Below are positions 14,698 to 21,792 of a DNA stretch of 35,234 nucleotides, one piece after another (positions within the stretch are counted from its first letter, which is position 1; the number at the start of each line of letters is the position of its first letter). The DNA is from Bordetella parapertussis. Lineage in GTDB: Bacteria; Pseudomonadota; Gammaproteobacteria; Burkholderiales; SG8-41. The stretch covers positions 1 to 35,234 of the forward strand of contig CAMCYP010000035.1 of the NCBI GenBank assembly GCA_945885345.1, in the 5' to 3' direction. Both the position numbers and the translations under genes were made by a program. The notes under the pieces are model-generated. The model was not told the origin of the DNA and did not search any database. It saw only the letters and a list, made by a program, of their open reading frames with translations.

Positions 14698-16197
14698 ATG
14701 ACTGCTCACGATCCAACACAAAATCCGGCCATCAATGTATGTCTCTTGCAGCCCCCTGGCTACATTCATGCACTGGCACTGCTGGAAGCAGCGGAATATG
14801 TCGCCGAAAAATGCATGCTCTCCGGATATCAGGCCGGTTTGCGCAAGAACAGATTACTCAGCAGCGGACTGAACATCGTTTTTGGCGCTCATATCAGCCC
14901 GCAGGAAAACCCCGCCTATCCTCCGAACACGGTGATCTTCAATACCGAGCAGATCCCGGAAAAAAGCGCATGGATCAATTCCCGCTACAAAAACTGCCTG
15001 GATCGTTATTTTGTATGGGATTACTCATCATTCAATCTTGCAGCTTTGGGACACGCAAGGACACAACAGGTCAACTTTTATCATGTTGAAAAGCTCCGGA
15101 GGATCACACCGGACCCACAGCCGGAATATGATCTGATTTTTTATGGCTCCATGAACGAACGCAGGAAAAAGATTCTTGAGAATCTTCGAGGCCGGGGATT
15201 AAAAATCCTTACCGTATTCGGGCTGTATGGCCCCGAACGCGATGCCCTGCTGCGCAAAGCCCGGGCAGTACTGAACCTTCATTTTTACGAATCACAGATA
15301 TTCCAGCAGATCAGGGCCTTTTACCCGCTTTCGAATGGCATACCCGTGATCTCCGAGAATTTTCCGGAAGCTTCTGCCCCATCCATTTATGGGGAAGTGA
15401 TGTTCACCCCTGGCCGCGAACCCTTTGAGAATTTCGTTCTGGATCTGCTCACACAGAATGAACGGTTCGAACGGGCAACAGCAGAAAAAATCAGCCGTTT
15501 TCATGCCTCCAGGGACAACCTGGAATTTGGCGAAGTGCTGAAAAAGACCATCGATGCTGTTCTGGACCCAGCCACTCTCAAGCCAGCCACCAAACCGCAT
15601 GCACCCACCAGAATCAACCTGGGTTGCGGCAAAGACTACCGACCAGGATATCTGAACATCGATACCAATCGAGATCTGAGTCCGGACATGACGCTGGATT
15701 TATCCGCCCCGGCGGAGTTTCCTGTTTCCGCGGCATCTCCCACACATGGGGAGGTCATCCTGGGCGAAAACCAGTTTGATGAAATCATTGCAATCAACGT
15801 GCTGGAGCAGGTGCAACAACTCACACAATTAATGAGCAATTGCCTGAGACTGCTAAAAGATGGGGGGCAATTCACGATTCTCGTAGCTTACGATCTCTCC
15901 CTCGGAGCATGGCAGGATCCGCGGCAGGTCCGGGCATTTAACGAGAATTCCTGGCTGTATTACACCGAGTGGTTCTGGAAACTGGGCTGGTTCCATGACC
16001 GATTTGATTGCACGGAAACCTCCCTCAACCTGAGTGATTACGGCAAAATTCTCGTCAATAAAAATATGCCCCAGGATGAAGTGCTGCGCACTCCGAGAGC
16101 CATCGATTCGATGAGGGTTGTTTTGACCAAACGAAAAACAACCGCGGAAGAAAAGACTCTGGCCCGCTCTTATGACAGCGGCTTTATCGATTCGTAG
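14698..16197 (+). CDS. Glycosyltransferase-like / SAM-methyltransferase fusion protein
   Basis: The 499-residue protein has two parts. Residues about 10-290 resemble a GT-B glycosyltransferase-like domain (FNTEQIPEKSAW, then DLIFYGSMNERRKKIL at the domain junction, then FYPLSNGIPVISE near the donor site). Residues about 300-450 are a class I methyltransferase with the SAM-binding motif INLGCGKDYRPGYLNID and a later DEIIAINVLEQV and LRLLKDGG. It probably adds and/or methylates a sugar in a surface glycan or glycoprotein; the substrate is unknown. A tiny 11-codon frame (14666-14701) overlaps its ATG by 4 bp. The ribosome site is weak. Base composition is more AT-rich than in the sox genes, suggesting separate acquisition. 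Confidence 0.8.
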   Translation: MTAHDPTQNPAINVCLLQPPGYIHALALLEAAEYVAEKCMLSGYQAGLRKNRLLSSGLNIVFGAHISPQENPAYPPNTVIFNTEQIPEKSAWINSRYKNCLDRYFVWDYSSFNLAALGHARTQQVNFYHVEKLRRITPDPQPEYDLIFYGSMNERRKKILENLRGRGLKILTVFGLYGPERDALLRKARAVLNLHFYESQIFQQIRAFYPLSNGIPVISENFPEASAPSIYGEVMFTPGREPFENFVLDLLTQNERFERATAEKISRFHASRDNLEFGEVLKKTIDAVLDPATLKPATKPHAPTRINLGCGKDYRPGYLNIDTNRDLSPDMTLDLSAPAEFPVSAASPTHGEVILGENQFDEIIAINVLEQVQQLTQLMSNCLRLLKDGGQFTILVAYDLSLGAWQDPRQVRAFNENSWLYYTEWFWKLGWFHDRFDCTETSLNLSDYGKILVNKNMPQDEVLRTPRAIDSMRVVLTKRKTTAEEKTLARSYDSGFIDS

Positions 16198-16247
16198 TAT
16201 TGCGACGCCGCTCAATCATTACAGGCTGATTTCCATCATTGGCTGGA

Positions 16248-17135
16248 TCAACAATTCATGAAATTGGTGTATTCCGAAGACAAAAAGAAAGGCGATGGGT
16301 CATCTAAATGCCAAACAGAAATCTTGGCCGAGCTTTGCAAAATACCCAATCGAATGTCATTCCATGAATTGAAGCTTGCCGGATCCCTCGCCTGAATTGC
16401 CGCATTTTTATGTATGGACAATTTATGCAGAAATTCCCCAAGTTGCTCACCAAACTTATCCCGATAATGAGTCCTTGTGTACCCAAAATTTACACAGCTT
16501 AAAGAAGGTGAACTGGCAATAAAACTGGAAAAAAGTCTTTCAATAATAAACGGCCTCATTGTCGCCTCGGAATCCCGGGCATAGTTTGCAGACCCCGCGT
16601 AAACCAATCCGACCTCTGAACTTTTGGCCGCTTCCGCATCAAGGCCTGTCAAAGCCTCCTCAACAAACTCAAAGTACCTCCTCCAGAACTTATCGTTTGC
16701 AGCAAAATAGTTGCAAAATGCAAAACAACTCGAACCCATGGGTCCCGATATATCGGGACCCATTTTTTTGTTCAAAAAGGCAAGGATTTTGTCTAATCCT
16801 TTATGCCCCTGATCGCTTCCTTGCTCCCAGACATTGAAATAAATTGCCTCGTTGCCAATCATCGGATTTATGAATACGCAATCCACTCCTGATGCAAATT
16901 GATGCTTGCTGAATTCAATGAATTCATCGGGAGATACCCGGGATTTATGCTGAAATTTCCAGGATACCAATCCCCACGGTTCCCGGGACGCGGGCGATTG
17001 TTCAGACCAGATGGTCTTTAGTAACTCGTACTCTCTTTGACTCCTGCCCGCATTAGCTTCCGCATTAAAAGGAATCGCGTGGGGGGAAACCAAGGATCGC
17101 TGCTGCTCGCCGATAAAGGATTGATATAACTTCAT
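16248..17135 (-). CDS. Hypothetical protein, probably glycan-related
   Basis: This 295-residue soluble protein has no signal peptide or membrane segment. I do not recognise its family with certainty. The pattern SWKF ... FINP ... FNVWEQG ... CNYFAAN ... FWRRYFEF is reminiscent of uncharacterised proteins found among polysaccharide-synthesis genes. It faces the fusion gene convergently and lies between it and the GT41 genes. The gene is clearly richer in A/T than its neighbours, which suggests horizontal transfer. A perfect palindrome plus T-run (16738-16769) lies within it on the opposite strand. Confidence 0.75.
   Translation of the reverse strand: MKLYQSFIGEQQRSLVSPHAIPFNAEANAGRSQREYELLKTIWSEQSPASREPWGLVSWKFQHKSRVSPDEFIEFSKHQFASGVDCVFINPMIGNEAIYFNVWEQGSDQGHKGLDKILAFLNKKMGPDISGPMGSSCFAFCNYFAANDKFWRRYFEFVEEALTGLDAEAAKSSEVGLVYAGSANYARDSEATMRPFIIERLFSSFIASSPSLSCVNFGYTRTHYRDKFGEQLGEFLHKLSIHKNAAIQARDPASFNSWNDIRLGILQSSAKISVWHLDDPSPFFLSSEYTNFMNC
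16738..16769 (+). terminator. Palindrome with T-run inside the opposite-strand gene
   Basis: A perfect 26-bp palindrome (16738-16763; arms ATGGGTCCCGATA / TATCGGGACCCAT) runs directly into a tract of seven T (16763-16769) on the plus strand. That is an intrinsic terminator in form for transcripts reading rightward from the 14698-16197 gene. No T-run follows it on the minus strand, where it encodes part of the hypothetical protein. Confidence 0.6.
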
Positions 17136-17260
17136 AGAGAATCCAATTTAACCAAGCTCCAGACTACAGGGTGATTCGAAACTTATTTCAACCTCGCAGA
17201 TTTGGAATCTTGTATGCTCGATAAACAGATAAAAAATCTTCAACCAAAAGTATCCGGCTT

Positions 17261-19645
17261 TTACCGTGGAACCACTTTTACCGAAAACGCCTGTGGCAAC
17301 TCACTCCGCTGATAGCGTTCATACATGGTGACATAGGCCGATTCGATGTGGAGCCTATACCGGTCAATGTCGAACAACGGCTGCGTGGTTCTGTTCTGCG
17401 CCAGCCTGGATTTGATGCCAGCCAGCAGCGCCGGCGTCGTTGCCAGTTTCAGCGCCAGCGCTTCGTAATCAGCAAGGGTTTCGGCAATCAGCTCCGGCAG
17501 TCCCATGGCGCGCAACAGGCTTGCCGCAACCCGCCCCGCGAACGCATGCCCCCTGCACGTCAGCAGCGGCAACCCCGCCCACAAGGCATCGCTCGCCGTA
17601 GTGTGCGCATTGCACGGCAAGGTATCCAGAAACAGGTCCGCCAGCCGGTGCCGCGCCAGATGATCCGGCGGCAGCATCCGCGGCGCAAACACCAGCCGGT
17701 CGGCGCGTACTCCCCTCGCTTCGGCTTCCAGCCGCAAGTTGCGCGAAGCCGCCGCGTTGTCTTCGAGCAACCACAGCACGCTACCCTCTACGCGTTTCAG
17801 CAAGCGCATCCAGACATCAAAAACATCCGGGGTGATCTTGTAGTTGTTGTTGAAACAGCAGAACACAAACCCCGTCTCCGGCAACCCGGCTTCGGCATGA
17901 CTCGGGATCTGCTCCGCAATCACACGCCCGGAATCGTTGACCTGATAGCTATCAGGCAGGCGCACCACTTTCTCGGTATAAAATCGGTCGTGATCCTGCG
18001 GAATTACCTCCAGGTCGCCGATGATGTAGTCCATGTAGTCTGCGCCGGTCGTTCCCGGATAGCCCAGGTAATTGACCTGGATCGGCGCCGCACGCCACGC
18101 AAATATCGCCGGGCGACAACCGTCGGTAAATCCCTTCAGGTCAACCGCAATGTCGATTTCCCGAGCACGCAGTAAGGTCGCTATCTCCATGTCGCTCTGA
18201 TTGCGCACATCATTGAACTGCCCAAAGGCTTTTTGCAGTCTTGTACGCATCGCGTCCTGGACATCCGGGCCAAACGACCACGCTGAAACATCGAACCGCG
18301 ATTGGTCGTGCTTTTCAAACAACTCGATCATCAGATGAGTCGTTGCATGATCACGAAAATCCGCCGACAGATAAGCCACGCGAATTCTGTCGTGCCGATA
18401 CTGCTCCCCGGACCACAACGGCTTTGCAGAGCCCGGGTATTTACGGGCCACATGCGCTTTACTGCATGCCAGTTGTTCCTCTGCCGAATCAGACAAAACC
18501 GCTACCTGAAAAGGCAATGCGACAGGCAAACCCTCGCGCACAGCGGCTAACAGCCTCGTTCTGGAATCGATAAATCGGTTCCAGTTGCAGACCCAAGCAT
18601 CCGAATACAGCTTGTTGCCGGCAGCATGCTCATATTCAGGGTTGATTTCGAGCAGACGGGAATAGTCCTGCGCTGCCCGCTCATGCAATCCCATTTTCCG
18701 GAAAATTCCACCGCGGTTGTTCAGTGCCTCGGTAAATTCCGGCCTTATCTCCAACGCCCGGTCATAGTTGATGAGCGCCGCCTCAAACTGACCGATGTCA
18801 GCCTGCAATGTGCCGCGATTGCTGAATGCCTCGGCATATCCGGGATTGCAGGCTACGGCGCGGTCGTAACTCTCCAGCGCTTCGGCAAACCGGCGCAAAT
18901 AGGCCAGCACAATGCCGCGGTTGTAGTGCGCCTCGGCATAATCGGGACGCACTGCCAGCGCGCGGTCATATTCAACGATTGCAGCCTCGCACTGCCGGCT
19001 TTTCCACAGTGCGATACCACGATTGTTGAGCACCTCTACAAAATCGGGTTTAACTGCCAATGCCCGGTCATACGCCGCCACTGCCTCTGGAAACCGATCC
19101 TGCGTCGCGAGCACAACTCCTCTGTTGAACAACGCCTCCAGATCATCCGGCAATTCCCCAAGTATCCGTTCATAACCCGCCAGCGCTTCCGGCATGCGTC
19201 CTAAAGCCATCAGGGTTGCGCAACGTTTGCGTCGGGCTTCATCGTGCTCCGGCGCCGCCACCAGCGCCAAATCATAACTGGCCAGTGCCTCCTCTGCCCT
19301 CCCCAGGGCCCGCAGCAGATTGCCTCGATTCACAAGTGCCGTTACATGCCCGGGGTCTGACCGTATCGCCTGTTCCATCAGCAATTCGGCTTCGCCCAGT
19401 TGCCCGCGCTGTGCCTGCAGCACCCCGAGCGTGTGCAGCACTTCCGCTGTCCCCGGCTGCTGCTCCAGCAAATCCCGGTACACCGCCTCCGCTTCGTCCA
19501 GCCTGCCTTCACGGTGCAGCGCCAGCCCGCGCTCCCATGCCTCTTGTGGTGCCGCCCCGCCGTCAGCCGGCACGTCTCCCGCGCCGCCCCTCAACAAGCC
19601 GCACAAGCGTCGCCACCAGCGCGACCCTTCATGCTTCGGAGTCAC
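17261..19645 (-). CDS. TPR-GT41 glycosyltransferase (SPINDLY/O-GlcNAc transferase-like), copy 1
   Basis: The protein (794 residues from GTG 19645) has about nine TPRs (roughly 35-340) followed by a GT41 catalytic region (about 410-780). Key OGT-type residues are present: His433 in DFRDHATTH, Lys603 in CFNNNYKI, and HTT (681-683) in NAHTTASDALWAG. The family transfers GlcNAc or fucose to Ser/Thr of proteins in the cytoplasm; bacterial members often modify flagellin or adhesins. GTG 19645 overlaps the upstream stop by 4 bp (GTGA) and has GGGGG 4 nt before it. A GTG at 19663 is possible. It is a close paralogue of the next gene and last in its operon. Confidence 0.92.
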   Translation of the reverse strand: MTPKHEGSRWWRRLCGLLRGGAGDVPADGGAAPQEAWERGLALHREGRLDEAEAVYRDLLEQQPGTAEVLHTLGVLQAQRGQLGEAELLMEQAIRSDPGHVTALVNRGNLLRALGRAEEALASYDLALVAAPEHDEARRKRCATLMALGRMPEALAGYERILGELPDDLEALFNRGVVLATQDRFPEAVAAYDRALAVKPDFVEVLNNRGIALWKSRQCEAAIVEYDRALAVRPDYAEAHYNRGIVLAYLRRFAEALESYDRAVACNPGYAEAFSNRGTLQADIGQFEAALINYDRALEIRPEFTEALNNRGGIFRKMGLHERAAQDYSRLLEINPEYEHAAGNKLYSDAWVCNWNRFIDSRTRLLAAVREGLPVALPFQVAVLSDSAEEQLACSKAHVARKYPGSAKPLWSGEQYRHDRIRVAYLSADFRDHATTHLMIELFEKHDQSRFDVSAWSFGPDVQDAMRTRLQKAFGQFNDVRNQSDMEIATLLRAREIDIAVDLKGFTDGCRPAIFAWRAAPIQVNYLGYPGTTGADYMDYIIGDLEVIPQDHDRFYTEKVVRLPDSYQVNDSGRVIAEQIPSHAEAGLPETGFVFCCFNNNYKITPDVFDVWMRLLKRVEGSVLWLLEDNAAASRNLRLEAEARGVRADRLVFAPRMLPPDHLARHRLADLFLDTLPCNAHTTASDALWAGLPLLTCRGHAFAGRVAASLLRAMGLPELIAETLADYEALALKLATTPALLAGIKSRLAQNRTTQPLFDIDRYRLHIESAYVTMYERYQRSELPQAFSVKVVPR
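19385..19555. repeat. 171-bp near-identical repeat, copy A (partner at 21574-21744)
   Basis: This segment encodes the first TPR units of GT41 copy 1. It matches 21574-21744 in GT41 copy 2 with a single mismatch that I can find, while flanking sequence of the same genes is clearly more diverged. Both copies are in direct orientation, 2189 bp apart. Confidence 0.9.
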
Positions 19646-21792
19646 TGCACCCCCGAAGCACACTCATGCTTAGTCACCGAAAATCCCAGTGGCGGCAGAC
19701 CCTGCTGATAGCGTTCATACATGGTGATATAGGCGGACTCGATATGCTGCCGGTAACGCTCGATATCAAACAACGGGGCAGTGGTCCTGTTTTGAGCCAA
19801 CCGGGACCTGATCGCGGCCAGCATCTCCGGCATGCCCGCCAGCTTCAGTGCCATGGTTTCGTACTCGGCCAGACTCCCGGTGATCAACTCCGGCAGCCCC
19901 ATCGCGCGCAGCAAGCTCGCGGCAACCCGCCCTGGGAACGTGTTTCCCTTGCACGTCAGCAGTGGCAGCCCCGCCCACAGAGCATCACTCGCCGTGGTAT
20001 GGGCGTTGCAGGGCAAGGTATCCAGAAACAAATCGGCCAGCCGGTGCCGCGCCAAATGCTCCGGTGGCAACAGGCGTGGCGCAAATACCAGACGATCGGC
20101 ACACACGCCTCTCGCCTCTGCCTCAGCTTTCAGGTTGCGGGATGCCAAGGCATTGTCTTCCAGCAGCCAAAGCACACTGCCTGCCACCTGCTTGAGCAGG
20201 CGCATCCAGACATCAAAAATTTCCGGCGAGATCTTGTAATTGTTGTTGAAACAACAGAACACAAAGCCTGATTCCGGCAGCCCGGCCTCGGCACGACAGG
20301 GAAGATTCCCGGCAATCGCACGTTTGGAGTCGTTGACCTGATAACTGTCTGGAAGACGCACTACGTGCTCTGAGTAGAATGCATCGTGTCCCTCCGGAAT
20401 CACCTCTGCGTCCCCGATGATGTAATCCATGTAATCGGCGCCGGTGGTGCCGGGATAAACGAGATAGTTGATCTGGACTGGTGCCGGGCGCCGGGCGAAG
20501 ATTGCTGGCCGGCCATCCTTTGAATACCCTTTTAGATCAACCACGATGTCGATCTCGTGATCACGCAGCATGCTGGCCACCTCGTCGTCATTCAAATCGC
20601 GGACATCCTTAAACTGCTCGAAAGCCCGGCGTAACCTCGCACGCATTGAATCCCCGGTTTCCGGTCCGAAGGACCATGCGGACACCTCAAAGCGTTCTTT
20701 GTCGTGCCGCTCGAACAGCTCCGCCATCAGGTGCGCGGTTGCATGCAGGTGAAAGTCCGCCGACAGGTATGCCACCCTGATCCGCCGGTGACGATAACGC
20801 TCACCGCTCCACAGTGGCTTTGTCGCCACCGGATACTTCCGGCGTGAGTAGGTGCGTGCGCAGCGTAACTGCTCGGCGGCCAAATCCGACAGCACCAGCA
20901 TGGTAAATGGCAGAATGGGTCCGCCGCTCCGCACATGATTTACCAGCTGACTTTGATCCGCCGCGTGGTGCAGCCAATCGCAAATCTGCGCACAGGCATA
21001 GCAGCGGTGTCCCAGTGCCTGGGCGTCATCCGGATTCAACTCCAGCAGCCGCGTGTAATCCTGCGCCGCACGCTCATGCAGCCCCATCAAACGGAACAAG
21101 CCTGCACGATTGTCGAGAAATCCGGCAAAGTCGGGTTTTATCGCCAACGCCCGATCATAATTTTCGAGTGCCGCTTCGTAACGACCCAGGGATGCCAGTA
21201 AGGCGCCGCGATTATTGAATGCCTCGGCATAAGCAGGGTTCCCAGCCACGGCAAAATCATAGCTCTGCAATGCCTCGGCGGTCCGGCCTAATCGCGCCAG
21301 CACGATACCGCGGCTGTTGAGCGCATCGACGAAATCGGGCTTGACTGCCAGCGCACGGTCGTACGCAGCCAAAGCCTCCGCCATCCGGCCCTGGCCTGCC
21401 AGCAGCAGCCCCAGATCCAATTGCAGCTTCGGGTTTTCCGGCTGGAATTCCACTGCCCGTTCGTAGCTGGCCAGCGCCTCCTCTGCCCGTCCCAGAGCCC
21501 GCAACAGATTGCCCCGGTTTATAAGCGCCGTCACATGCCCGGGGTCGGCCTGTAGCGCCTGCTCCATCAGCGCTTCGGCTTCGCCCAGTTGCCCGCGCTG
21601 TGCCTGCAGCACCCCTAGCGTGTGCAGCACTTCCGCTGTCCCCGGCTGCTGCTCCAGCAAATCCCGGTACACCGCCTCCGCTTCGTCCAGCCTGCCTTCA
21701 CGGTGCAGCGCCAGCCCGCGCTCCCATGCCTCTTGTGGTGCCGCTCCACCGGTATCCGGCATCCCCACCGATTTTTCACGATCTTTGTTCAC
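19642..21792 (-). CDS. TPR-GT41 glycosyltransferase (SPINDLY/O-GlcNAc transferase-like), copy 2
   Basis: This 716-residue paralogue of the downstream gene has about seven TPRs (residues 18-258), two fewer than copy 1, and a GT41 catalytic part (about 325-700). Conserved residues are His350 (HATAH), Lys520 (CFNNNYKI) and the NAHTTASDALWAG motif near 598. The C-terminal halves of the two copies look roughly 70% identical by eye. It starts with GTG at 21792, overlapping the stop of the upstream gene by 4 bp (GTGA). ATG 21762 is a less likely alternative. The tandem pair may modify different target proteins or act together; target unknown. Confidence 0.92.
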   Translation of the reverse strand: MNKDREKSVGMPDTGGAAPQEAWERGLALHREGRLDEAEAVYRDLLEQQPGTAEVLHTLGVLQAQRGQLGEAEALMEQALQADPGHVTALINRGNLLRALGRAEEALASYERAVEFQPENPKLQLDLGLLLAGQGRMAEALAAYDRALAVKPDFVDALNSRGIVLARLGRTAEALQSYDFAVAGNPAYAEAFNNRGALLASLGRYEAALENYDRALAIKPDFAGFLDNRAGLFRLMGLHERAAQDYTRLLELNPDDAQALGHRCYACAQICDWLHHAADQSQLVNHVRSGGPILPFTMLVLSDLAAEQLRCARTYSRRKYPVATKPLWSGERYRHRRIRVAYLSADFHLHATAHLMAELFERHDKERFEVSAWSFGPETGDSMRARLRRAFEQFKDVRDLNDDEVASMLRDHEIDIVVDLKGYSKDGRPAIFARRPAPVQINYLVYPGTTGADYMDYIIGDAEVIPEGHDAFYSEHVVRLPDSYQVNDSKRAIAGNLPCRAEAGLPESGFVFCCFNNNYKISPEIFDVWMRLLKQVAGSVLWLLEDNALASRNLKAEAEARGVCADRLVFAPRLLPPEHLARHRLADLFLDTLPCNAHTTASDALWAGLPLLTCKGNTFPGRVAASLLRAMGLPELITGSLAEYETMALKLAGMPEMLAAIRSRLAQNRTTAPLFDIERYRQHIESAYITMYERYQQGLPPLGFSVTKHECASGVQ
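21574..21744. repeat. 171-bp near-identical repeat, copy B (partner at 19385-19555)
   Basis: Partner of the repeat at 19385-19555. It encodes the first TPR units of GT41 copy 2. The only difference I see is one base (G versus T) about 40 bp in. Confidence 0.9.
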
